This document shows positions 45,531 through 56,391 of a DNA stretch of 64,000 bases, one piece after another. A model generated the notes under the pieces. It was not told where the DNA came from. It saw only the letters and a program-made list of their open reading frames with translations, and made no database searches. How positions within the stretch are numbered: the stretch's first letter is position 1; each line of letters starts with the position of its first letter. A program made the translations under genes and the position numbers. Source of the stretch: Rhodeus uyekii (Eukaryota; Chordata; Actinopteri; Cypriniformes; Acheilognathidae); contig JAWRVZ010000027.1 in NCBI GenBank assembly GCA_037043235.1, forward strand, positions 4,775,501 through 4,839,500. Direction: 5' to 3'.

Positions 45531-45884
45531 TGAATGTGCTCTTGTAGTGTTTTGTGTCTGTGTATCTGTGTGATGTTCGAACTTTTCGGTAACACTGTTT
45601 TACGAGAGCAGGAAAATCAAGACAATATACAGAGGTTAACACTATTACTTACCTGGGTGAATACTTAAATAAATATATAATGAGAACATTCCAAGACTAG
45701 GAATTCTTCTTAACAGCACCTTCTCTGGTAATTGATGCCTTCATTTTATTTTGATTTTTTGATTTACTGGTTTATTTTATTTACATTAGGCTTGCACACT
45801 GCAAAACTATATTCTGTATAAAACACTACACATTCTGACATTTAGGAAACCTGTAGTCGATTATAAGGTATAGCACAACAGCCA

Positions 45885-45890
45885 AATAAA
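45885..45890 (+). promoter_or_regulatory. Candidate poly(A) signal of gdap1l1
   Basis: AATAAA about 355 bp past the stop. Other hexamers lie at 45668-45673 and 45921-45926, so the exact end is uncertain; all precede the transposon at 45938. Confidence 0.5.
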
Positions 45891-45937
45891 CTTTAAGTGT
45901 GTTATAAACTTAAATCCCAAAATAAAGTTTATTAAAG

Positions 45938-47258
45938 GTGCAGTAAGCAGTTTCTGAGAAAGGCCCTGTCCTGCACACTTCATGTGCACTTGCGATTTTA
46001 TGTATTTACAGTGGCCGCTGCATCCGTGTCTCCGTCAAGTCTATAAGATCGTAGGGTTTTCCATTTGCAGGTTTCAGAAGGGTTCTCGCGAACCTTTTTA
46101 GTCGATATGCCCCCTCGAAGCACACTTTTGCTGAGCCTCAAGCTCAACAGTAGACTTCTACCAGACAGTTCTAACGTTATTATAATGCATTATGTCAAAC
46201 AACATGGACGTAAGGTTCCATTTGGGACAGGGCCAAACACTGTTGACATCTGAATTCAACCAACTCCATTCATTGCTCCGCCGCCTAGAGGATGTTAGCA
46301 CACACACCTCCCATGACGAAAACGGCGGTTTGAATCCTGGTTGGGGTGGGTTGAGTAGAAACAGACGTGCTGTGGTGCCGTGACCCGGATGGGAGTGAGG
46401 TTTAGGGGGGTTTAGTGTAACAGAGGCCAGTTAGTGAGAGCTGTGCAAGTTGCAAGTTGTGCTGATGCAATCTTTAGCATCCTTGTTAGCACACACACCT
46501 CCCATGCCGGAAACAAGTTTGAATCCTGGTTGAGGTGGGTTGAGTAGAAACAGAGGTGCCGTGACCTGGATGAAAGTGAGGTTTAGTGTAACAGAGGCCA
46601 GTTAGTGAGAGCTGTGCAAGTTCCCCTAATCTCAAAAGTTGCACTATTGATTGACCCTAGAGGCTGCGGTATTTAGCGTCGTCTTTAGCATGCCTACCTC
46701 CCATGCCATAGACGCCGGTTTGAGTCCCGCTCACAGTAGTTACACACGCTTACAGACGCTAAAATAATGCTTTGCGAAAAAAATAAAGCAAAGATGACGA
46801 ATGAGCAACAAAGAAGAAAAAATGAACATACAGCACACAAGATGAGTATATACACAGGCAAGAGTTGGTTGTTAGTCACTAGAAGCACAATAGCTCCAGA
46901 CAAAGACAGCATATCTTGATTCTGTGAAACATAGTAAAACATGTTACTCACATATGGAGCAGAAACAAGGCAACCTTGTCCGTTTTCAGGCCTTCCCACT
47001 AAAGTCTCTCCCGTGCTGAATATTAATGTGAGTCCTAAAGCTCTTAACCCTTCTTTTCCCGCTGATATGGCTTTGACCTTTTCTTATTTGTAATGTCTCA
47101 CAGCCATCTCCCTTTCTAGTCTTTCTTCAAATCTCACTGTTGCTCACTCTTTCTTCTCCCATGAGTTGTATGCCTCTATTTCTAGTTGGCTACAAGTGTG
47201 TTGTGGTACTCAGTCTGATCCACTTTCAACAGCATTTCTCAGAATCGCTTACTGCACC
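45938..47258. mobile_element. TIR element carrying three tRNA-like modules
   Basis: The left end 'ggtgcagtaagcagtttctg' (45938) is matched, inverted, by the right end 'cagaatcgcttactgcacc' (to 47258), giving inverted repeats of about 24 bp with a few mismatches. Inside are three related modules at about 46299-46449, 46486-46622 and 46683-46737, each starting with 'tagcacacacacctcccatg' or a variant and a B-box-like 'ggtttgaatcc'. No transposase was recognised. Confidence 0.65.
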
Positions 47259-48879
47259 GATAAGATCCCTGAATTTTGAATAAATCATATTTTTTGTATT
47301 ATCGGTTTCCAAACACTTTGCAGTTACGAGACTATTCTGCAATTCAGTAATTCACTTTTTAGTGCACATTTACATGTGAAAAAAAAACACTAAAGAGAAC
47401 AGAATGTGTTCCTCATACAAGACTGCCAATCTAAGCATTTTCTTGCCTATGAAATTGTTTTTTCTAATAATCACTAGCAAAATTTCTCAAAAGTCTACTA
47501 AACCACAAGATGAGTAAAGTGTCTTTCTTGGAGTGCAGGTGGTGCAGAAATGTGAATGTGAAGTGCCAGTTCTGAGTGTAAAACATACTGGGATATTTGG
47601 TATGAAAACAAACACACCGTTATATTCAGTAGAAAAACTAGGCTTATAATAAGATTCAAATGGCCATTAAAACTAGTATGTATATCCATTTTTACGCATG
47701 CAACTGTTTGATGCAATGGGTTTATAACCAAAGACAATGACAGTTTTTTTTTCTTTGTAAGTTTTCAGTAATGCTCAGAAAAAAGAAGTTTGTGTACATT
47801 CTTCTTATGTCATCTTAATTTTACTTACAAAAAACTGTGAAAACACCATTAAATGTTTGCCAGCAAACACAAGAATATAACTAAATTATATACATTATAT
47901 GAGAGTTCTATATCACCTAACACACAAGCCATATACAACTGTGCAGATGTATTAATACTCTTATTATTATTTCATTTTATGAACTGCTGTTAGTCATTTT
48001 CAATTCTATAACTACAACAAATGTACAGTACGTCTGAGATTAATTTCTCAACACCTTGAATTTCACATAGAAATAAACTTAATCTGGAATGTTGGCTATA
48101 AACTGCAATAAGTGGCGATCCCTACTCTAAAATGGACTGACTGGAAGTTACATTAATACATGAAAAATATATTGATGTCTGTGGTCATTAAACTTCACAA
48201 TAGATTATTTTATTTTGTAATTTTTATTTTTATATTTTTTAAATATGCATTTATTTACAGTTACAGTGCTTTCTAAGATGTCTGTTCATGAGCCTTAATC
48301 TGTTCAGTTGCCATCGATTTCAATAAATGAAAATGCTTACCTTATCACCTTCGTATTGTGTGTGTGCAGTACAAGCTAGATATAAAATAGATCTCATTTC
48401 TCATATCTGGTGAATAAATAAAACAAATGCCTATTTTTTTACAAAGAAAATTGGACTGCAGCAATTCTGTAGCTCAAACAGTAGAGTTATCAATGCCACG
48501 GTTTGTGGAATTAATTGCAAAATATTTGTACTCTACCTTGAATGCATTAATGCTTAAAAGCCATATATTTATATTATATTTATGCATTTGGCAGACCCTT
48601 TTATCCAAAGCGACTTACATTGCATTCAAGGAACACATTGAATCAGTTCTCGCTTTCCCTGGGATTGAACCCATGACCTTGGCGTTGCAAGCACAAATGC
48701 ACTACTTATTAGTCTTTTTAATAAAACCACACTTAATTTATTTGTTATTCATTTTCTAATTCAAGTTAAGTTTAAATTCCCAAGAAATATATGAATTTAA
48801 AAAACCTGGTATCACTTTTGCCATTTTTTTATAAAAAAATTATATAAACAAAGTATGAAGATTATCAGATTTTAAGATG
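47259..48879. other. Intergenic region before mfsd5 3' end
   Basis: AT-rich, no gene supported. It contains a reversed SINE copy at about 48582-48702. Confidence 0.55.
48582..48702 (-). repeat. tRNA-Ala-like SINE, reversed copy
   Basis: The minus strand has 'tgcttgcaacgccaaggtca', B-box-like 'gggttcaatcccaggg', then 'atgtaagtcgctttggataa' and 'gtctgccaaatgcata', the fullest tail of the three copies in this window. Confidence 0.75.
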
Positions 48880-48885
48880 TTTATT
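48880..48885 (-). promoter_or_regulatory. Candidate poly(A) signal of mfsd5
   Basis: TTTATT on + is AATAAA on the minus strand, about 170 bp beyond the stop codon. Confidence 0.5.
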
Positions 48886-49054
48886 TGTTCTATTAACATT
48901 GCAATCAGAAGGGGGGAAAATAAAACCAAGTACTTTCTGATTTGTTTTACCCATAAATACATTTGCTTAACTAAGACAGCATTCATAAAGAAAACAAAGC
49001 ATACAAAAAGAACCCCGTCCTTATATTGAAATCCAGTGTCCGTCTTTCTACAAC

Positions 49055-50500
49055 TCAGATTTCTCCCTCTAATTTGGTCCCCTCTAGCCTGAGGTCTGCA
49101 TCATTCCTGCCCACAGCGAAAAGGCTGATGACAGCAAGCAGAGCGGCCAGCATCATCCCGGCGCAGCCTGCAAACATGTGTCTGGTGCCACTGCCAGCCT
49201 CACCCGCACCAGCGCCCGACACCTCCCCGTGAAGAGCCAGCAGTCCCAGGCAAGCCAGGAGGTGAAGAGGCAAACGAAACCAGGCCAGCACAGCCGCTCT
49301 GCGTTCCATGGGAACCACACGACCCTGGAGAAAACTTACTGCTGGGAAATAAAGCCCGCAGGCTAGTTCGAGCAGAAGGAAGGCAAGAAGAGATTCCCGC
49401 GGCCGGGGTTGGCCAGGCACAGTGGAAAAGGTCAGCATGAAGAAAGAGAAGAAAGCTAGTAGAACGGCTAAGCAGAGCAGGTGACCGGGTTGGAGTCGAT
49501 ACGGGGCTGATGTGGCCAGCCGGAAAAGCGTGGAGCCGGCCAAGCTGGCCGCCATCAGACTGGAGAAAATGATTCCTAGCGGTGGGCCGTGTGGATCCAG
49601 CACAGGAGTCCAAAGAAAAATAAATATATAGAGAACGCTTTCAAAAAGTGCCTGAACGCCACCCAAAAGCATAACGCGGCGGTCCGCCAACAAGCAGCGG
49701 AGGCCGTCCACACAGCCACGCCAGAAACGGGCCCGTGTTGACATCTGCAACTTGGGGGCGTTTAGAGGGTTGAGAAGAGGGGCGTTCTTATCTCCGTGTA
49801 CGGCCTCCTGTTTGTCCTCATGACCCCATTCGGAGAGCACAAACCAGGCACAGCCGGCAAGGCTTGGGATCGCCAAAAGAAACGGAGCGACCGGTCCCAG
49901 CCCAAGCCATTCGGCAAACAAATTCGCCATCAGCCCGGCGCCAACTGCCAGTCCGTGATTCCAATTTGCAACTTTACCAAAAGTAACGGGGATCCATTCT
50001 TTGGGAAAATCATGGACGTCAACGTGACCGTGCACATACCAGGCCTCAAACGAGGTGGTGAGCAAAGAGGTGGACAGGCCTCCTAAAATACGTCCTAGTA
50101 TGAGCACAAAATAGTCTTGTGACAGCTTGGTAATGCAGCAGATGGAATAGGCCAGGCAGAAGAGGAGACACGTCTGTCTTCGCCCCAAAAACTGTGGCAG
50201 CCAGCCGGCCACCGGGGCAAATAGCACGCAGGAAGCCAGACCGAATACATATAGGATGGCGATCTGAGACTCCAGAAAGTTGTAATGTCGGTACAGTTTA
50301 TAAAGGTATGGTCCCTGCAGCCAGTCCGCCCAGAGGGCCAGGAGATACGCCTTCAGAAAGAGCTTCTGAAAACGCTTGAACGCTGGATTGGCGACGGCCG
50401 TCTGTGTGGCCTGGATTGAGGTGAGACGACGGGCTGCGATCTCTAAAGCCACGCACAGTCCTGCCAAAACTATAAATGCCAGGTATGCCGTCACAAACAT
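49055..50500 (-). CDS. mfsd5: MFSD5 molybdate-anion transporter-like protein (481 aa)
   Basis: Major facilitator superfamily membrane protein. Human MFSD5 is reported as a molybdate transporter (MOT2 type). One uninterrupted coding exon. The ATG at 50500 is preceded in frame by a TGA six codons upstream, so the start is firm; an upstream acceptor-like 'ttggatttctccag' suggests a 5'UTR intron. The protein starts MFVTAYLAF as in mammals. Family motifs include ADWLQGPYLYKLY, FLGRRQTCLLF (MFS motif-A-like loop), CCITKLSQDYFVLILGR, LGGLSTSLL, FEAWYVHGHV, LWTPVLDPHGPPLGIIFSSL and ELACGLYFPAVSFL, spread over about 12 hydrophobic segments. It is longer than the human protein (about 450 aa), mainly in the central loop and near the C-terminus. 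Confidence 0.97.
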   Translation of the reverse strand: MFVTAYLAFIVLAGLCVALEIAARRLTSIQATQTAVANPAFKRFQKLFLKAYLLALWADWLQGPYLYKLYRHYNFLESQIAILYVFGLASCVLFAPVAGWLPQFLGRRQTCLLFCLAYSICCITKLSQDYFVLILGRILGGLSTSLLTTSFEAWYVHGHVDVHDFPKEWIPVTFGKVANWNHGLAVGAGLMANLFAEWLGLGPVAPFLLAIPSLAGCAWFVLSEWGHEDKQEAVHGDKNAPLLNPLNAPKLQMSTRARFWRGCVDGLRCLLADRRVMLLGGVQALFESVLYIFIFLWTPVLDPHGPPLGIIFSSLMAASLAGSTLFRLATSAPYRLQPGHLLCLAVLLAFFSFFMLTFSTVPGQPRPRESLLAFLLLELACGLYFPAVSFLQGRVVPMERRAAVLAWFRLPLHLLACLGLLALHGEVSGAGAGEAGSGTRHMFAGCAGMMLAALLAVISLFAVGRNDADLRLEGTKLEGEI

Positions 50501-51242
50501 GTTGCACAAATGATTTCAGGTGACTGGAGAAATCCAAAATAATCTTAGATCATCCTCCTCCTACAGCTCTTGGTCCAGTGAAATTGATGGTTCATCTGAG
50601 GAAAGGGAAAAAATAGAAATGGTGTAAAGAATCCATAACAGACCACACGTGTTAATAACAAATGTTTTGTACCAAACAATTTCTTACCAAAAATGACATT
50701 CTTCATTGTGTGATTTCCAAAAACTATCATTTCAACCCACTGGAGAAACCATCATTTCAGAGGGTCAGCTTGACTTCAGAAATAATAATTGACTACATTA
50801 GAAGTTTATTTGAATTATTATAGTAGTTTATTATCATTATTTGAATACATTAGATAGATATATAGATATATAGATAGATAGAACTTGACTTGTTGACTTA
50901 GTTTCAAACATCCATAACTGTTTGGTTAAAAAAAAAACTTAAATACACCTACCTTACTCTTAACATTGTCCGAAAGTCTTCGCTGAATTTGGGAGATAAA
51001 ATACCTTTTCTATGGCATGATATCAAATGATTTTACAGCATAAATGTCTACAATATTTCCCTATCTGCTGTACAATATCCGTGCATGTTTCCGGGTTCCT
51101 TAAACGTAATGACGCAAAATACAGGAAGGACGCCTGTGCGTAGCTGATGAATATTCATTACGTATTACGGCGTTCAACCCAGAAGCGCTCTCTGATTGGT
51201 TACAAAACGGTAACTATTAGCAATGACGAAATAACTAGAGCT
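50501..51242. other. mfsd5 5' flank
   Basis: Holds the probable 5'UTR exon(s) and promoter of mfsd5. CpG-containing sequence near 51060-51240 (gtgcatgtttccgggttcc, acgtattacggcg, ctgattggtta as an inverted CCAAT) is the best promoter candidate. A short GATA-like tract lies at 50850-50880. Confidence 0.5.
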
Positions 51243-52843
51243 GGGGCATATTCTTCGTACGTCGCTTACTACATCCAAGATCAGTTGACACATCCGGGAT
51301 GAGATAATCGCGCTAACTATGAGCTGGATTATTCGGTTCTTCGAACGCACCTGTTCTTGACGATTAGTATAGCTGGATTGAGTTATCTGAGATCATTGCG
51401 CGTTCATGTGCTGGTTTAAAAGGGGATATGTATCGATAGTAGAAACACTGATCAGCAACATTTTGATTGGTCAGCGAGCATGCTGAAAGAGCGCGCACAG
51501 TATTTCTCGGCGGCGCGTCGCTGAATTTCAGTGTTCAATTAAAACACAAAGCAACACTTTAAAGGCTTCAAAAGCCAGGAGAGAGGGCTGGCAAAAAGTT
51601 GCCGACAAATTACATTTGTGAGTTGCCTAGTGATCGTGTGTGTAATTATATTGTCTTATATTAATTGTATTTTATAATCCTCTTTTAGAGCCACCGCAGG
51701 ACCCACTAGAACTTGGCAACAAGTAAAAGTAAAATGCAAAAATATTCTACAAAATGGTATCTTTACTACTTGCGCTGTTCTGCAAAAAAAAAAAAGTTAA
51801 TTCATGAAATAGAATTGCAAGAACTAATAAAGCAAAAAGTCCGACTTGAGATTTAATTGCTTCAAAAGGAACTTCAAAGTTAGTCAAATACACTAATAAA
51901 CACACTGTACTATTGATGACCTTGCATGATTTATTTATTTCATTCCACAGGCAAGAGACGATCAGCTGGATTTTTAAAAATTAAACTAAACTGTGTGCAA
52001 AGTTCCCTCTTTTCAAAAATGATGCTGGACAGTTCTGTCCCGTGCAGCTCCAACACTAGACTGGTCAAGTGCACTGGCTGGAGATCATCATCAGCTGTAT
52101 TTCCACCACAGGGTCCTCTGCTTTCTGATGGTGGCAATGTGTGTGCAGTCTATGGCACCAATCACATTAGGGTGATATTTACTGGCATGGTCATGATTTC
52201 ATAATCTCCATAATCAATTATAATGTACCTGTAATAGCGAAAAAGCTCTCTTAAACAACTTGGGGTCTTAAGTGGTTTGTAAAAACCACAAAAAACACCG
52301 TAAAGATTGCTTGAGTGCCAGGAAAACTTTGCGAATGACACGACAGACAGCACTTTCACAAAGTTCTCTGCATCTCTAACAGGAACGTGCCACTCGCAAA
52401 GTAGCGCAAGGCAATACACACAGTTTGAGCTGTTGTTAACGCCCGACTAATTGTATCTAAATTAACTAGATACATTATACCCTCACGTGAAAAACTATAG
52501 TTTATATTTATATATATAGCTATATATATATATTTTTTTTTTTATTTATTTATTTATTTTTATTATAATTCTATTAAATATATTATATTGAACCTTCAGC
52601 AACAGTTTGCTCTCGTAAAAACGGACAGGACAAAATTCCCATATCACTTCCGCTTATAAAGCCGTGATCTAATCCTGCCATCATGAAGTAAGCCTGCTCC
52701 CTAGCAGGTTCAATTCAACGGACCTGTTACTATGACAACCAGTCCCGGATGAGCGTCGAAGAACCGAACAATCCAAGATCATGCGAAATCGCCAACAATC
52801 TAATCCAGCTAAGCGAGTTAGCGAGGTACGAAGAATATGCCCC
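51243..52843. mobile_element. Decayed PIF/Harbinger DNA transposon
   Basis: Perfect 18-bp terminal inverted repeats, GGGGCATATTCTTCGTAC, lie at both ends, with weaker similarity further in. Left half, + strand: pieces of the Myb/SANT-like accessory protein (GWQKVADK near 51587; after a cctcttttag acceptor, RTWQQVKVKCKNIL near 51708). Right half, - strand: HARBI1-like transposase fragments LTTAQTVCIALRYFASGTF (about 52384-52439), SAVCRVIRKVFLALKQSL (about 52304-52357) and NVIGAIDCTHIATI (about 52128-52169). These lie in different frames, so the transposase is broken. No clear target-site duplication. Confidence 0.85.
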
Positions 52844-53469
52844 TGAACTGTTAAAGATTGACAAACATTATGAATATTAATTAGCGTATGGAATCGGACG
52901 CTCCATCAAGCTTTCCAAGCAACGTTGGATTAAACGTGACTGAAACGTAAGCATTAACCATAATAATATTCATAAATTGAAATGTCATATCGCTACTGCA
53001 AATGGCCACAAGATTTCGCTATAACACCGGTTAACATGTAAAGAAATGTCTTGAATAATTTTATGGATGAATTTTATATCGGATGGCGCTCATATTAACT
53101 AAATACAATACAATATCACTAAAATATGATAGCTTCTACAAATACGTTTTTAAAGCGTTAAGAATAAAAGTATGCATGTGTTTTAACTGATCCCGTCAAA
53201 AATAAAGACTAAATAGCTTATGTTTTTCCAGTGTCCTTTTTTCCAGAATTAAAGTGGATTAACTGAGTCAGTTTGACAACCAAAACGTGACTGACAGTTT
53301 CAGGCCAGTTATTTCTACATCGCTCCGAAAAGCTCCTAACATGAAGTCTATTGAGGAAATACATGAGAATGGTGTTACTTTGTCTTTACAAAGCAATAAT
53401 CATGCATTGATGCTGCAATATATTACAGCAGGCAAATCTCACCTGGACTGTATTTATTTGATCAAATTC

Positions 53470-53687
53470 TAATAAAATATAATATATTATTGCTCTTTAA
53501 AGTAACTATTTTTCTAATTCAATATATTTTAAATGTAATTTATTCTTGTGATGTAAGGCTGAATTTTTTGCATCATTACTCCATTTCTTCAGTGTCACAT
53601 GATCCTTCACAAATCATTCTAATATGATGATTTGCTGCTCAAGAAACATTTCTTATTATTATCAATGTTGAAAACAGTTTTTGCTGC

Positions 53688-53766
<79 letters not shown>

Positions 53767-54060
53767 GTGACATATTTAGTCCAGTTTATACTTTTCTTCA
53801 TCACAGATGCATTAAAAAGAGACATTAAAGACATTTATAATGTTACAAAAGATTTCTGTTTTTAAATAAATGCTGTTAAAAAAAGGTATCATGGCTTCCA
53901 CAAAATATTAAGCTATACTATTTTTTTAACAATAGTAAGTATTATTTTGCACCAATACAATTGCTATTTGCTTTTCTTCATCAAAGATGCATTAAAAAGA
54001 GATATTAAAGACATTTATAATGTTACAAAAGATTTCTGTTTTTAAATAAATGCTGTTCAT
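53470..54060. repeat. Dispersed repeat with internal direct duplication
   Basis: The 'cattactccatttcttcag', 'tcacatgatccttcacaaat' and 'gctgctcaagaaacatttct' words are those of a repeat common in cyprinid genomes. A unit of about 80 bp (attaaaaagagacattaaag ... aaataaatgctgtt) occurs at 53805-53880 and again at 53976-54056. Confidence 0.6.
53689..53763. repeat. (TG)n microsatellite
   Basis: Pure TG run of about 37 units. Confidence 0.95.
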
Positions 54061-54192
54061 TGACCAAAAAAAAAGGTATGTTATTTTTTTAAACAATATT
54101 AAGAATAATTTAGAAGCAATAAAATTGCTGTTTGTTTTTGTTTTTTGCTGTTTTACTGTATTTTTAACTAAATTTCACAGTTAGTGTGTGTG

Positions 54193-54225
<33 letters not shown>

Positions 54226-55469
54226 GATTAAAAAACAATATAAACAGACAACCTCATAATAGATAATCTTGTATTTATATCGGTTCTACAGAAGAAAACA
54301 ATTTACAAAATATACATTACCATATGGTTCAATAACATTACTTTATCAGCCATAATAAAAATCAAGTCAACTGATCAAATCAACCATATGGCAGTTCAAA
54401 ATTCCTTCTTGACATGCTTTGTGATCGCAGTAAATGTTGTACAGATACTGTGCTGGTGCCAGAAATTCAGCCGCTCTTTCTCACAACACACAGATGAACA
54501 GTCCATTGCTTACAAGACACCAAATGCCCCGTCTCAGTCAAACACACGCCTGCGTGTCGCTCATTCTCTGAACTGGCAGTTGAATCAGTGGAACTGTGCA
54601 GTATTTTCAGTAAGAAAACATCAAAACTTAACATGCATAGGAGAAAATGCTGGTTTTGTATCCCTAAATTCAGATATATTCTTAAAGGAGAATGTGTGGA
54701 AATACTTTGACATACTGTATTCGGCTGGATGATAATAATAAAAAAGCAAACAAACAAATATAACAGTTTTATCTCATCTTAAAAGTGACATGACATTTAA
54801 AATCAGTTTCATTTATTTCTTTATTTTCTTAAGAAACTTAAATGGTTGTTTTAAATAGTAAATCTCCTGTAATTAACTGTTACACACTAACGCAGGTGAT
54901 GCTTGTATTCTCTATAGTCTCAAACTAAGGTTTTCATGTGATGCAACTGTATAGGTGATCATTATGGATTATGTACATGATATTTCTGTCCCTTTCTCAA
55001 ACACACAGGCACATACACTGACACAATTGGCTGTAAATGGTCCCTAAAATTACCCTTCTACTGTATACGTGGTGTACTGTGTTTCACTTTGCAGACAGTA
55101 CAGAGGAATGACCCGTTTTCTTAGTCTTCAAAAGTTCTGTGGTAAGCTTATTTATGATGATATGACTGGCGAAACTTCCCCTCGGATAAATATAATCAAC
55201 ATTGTTCTCGAGGCGAGCTGAACAGAAGGGCAATGCATGTATGAAAATGATCCGTGAAAGCTTAAATGAAGATATAGTCTTGTTTAGAGCTTGCTGAGAG
55301 CCATCTGTTCATTGCGTTCCTCATTAACACGCATCATAACGAATGGTTCCTATGGGAGCGTGCTCAACGTCTCTCCCTAAAGTGAGCAGTCTTTCTTTAA
55401 CCAGGAAAGGTGATCTCTGATTGGCCAGTCGTGGCCTTTGATTGAGTTTCGGCTGCAGCGAGCGATGGT

Positions 55470-56344
55470 TCAGGGATCGATACGGAAGGCCAGCAGCTTG
55501 TCGGAGTGAAGGTTGTTGAGGGTGCACAGGTCTGGCAGACGCAGGAGCAGTTTGGGAAAGAGAGAGCTGTCGTCGGGACGGCGACGGGTGACTAAGGTGC
55601 GCAGCGCTCGGATGAGTCCTTCCTGTAACTGTTCCACAGCCACAAAATCCGAAATGCCAGAGCAATCTGTGGATAAATGAAAAAAAAATTAAATAAATAG
55701 ATATTTTAAATAAATTTTACATTTATATACATAAATTGGAGAGGTTCACAATTCTCAATTAAATATACAATATTTAACAACACTGATAGATAAATAAATA
55801 CTGATAAATAATAAATAAATACTGATACATTTTAATCAGTATTGTTAAATATTGAATATTTAATTGTGTGTATTTAATTAATATATATATTAATTTCACT
55901 ATTTTATATTTAGATGATCTCTTCCATTATGAAACATCTTTAAAATGTATTTTTTGTACATTATAATGCTGCAATACCTACATTTTAGCATTTCAAATTA
56001 TTGATTTATTGTTTTTTGTAGTGTTTTATTTGTTATTTAAAACAAATGTATTTTAATTTTTATTTAATTTTTTTGTATAATCCATACAATGAAAGTCAAT
56101 GGGGTTCACAATTGTTCTGGAACAAATATTTAATTTTTTGTTCTGCTTAAGAAAGAAATGTATACCAGTTTGGAACTAAATAAAAATTGTGTTTTAACAA
56201 TGATATTTAAAAACAATTATTTCGACTATTTATCTGACCTTTATCAGTTATAGGCTAGAGCATAAATAATATTACTTAATATTTACTATTCATCGCTTTT
56301 ACAAGTAATTAGTTCAAATTGCTAACACTAATCATGAGCAGTAA

Positions 56345-56391
<47 letters not shown>

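Larger units (their letters stand above)
52844..55469. other. Intergenic and 3'UTR region downstream of the Rev-erb gene
   Basis: Contains a dispersed repeat with two direct copies of an 80-bp unit (53805 and 53976), a TG run at 53689-53763, and probably the Rev-erb 3'UTR nearest 55469. No other gene is supported. Confidence 0.55.

Noticed and set aside
50498..50509. mfsd5 start three codons upstream of the chosen ATG
   Set aside because: The codon at 50509 is TTG, not ATG. The ATG at 50500 matches the mammalian N-terminus and has an in-frame TGA six codons upstream.
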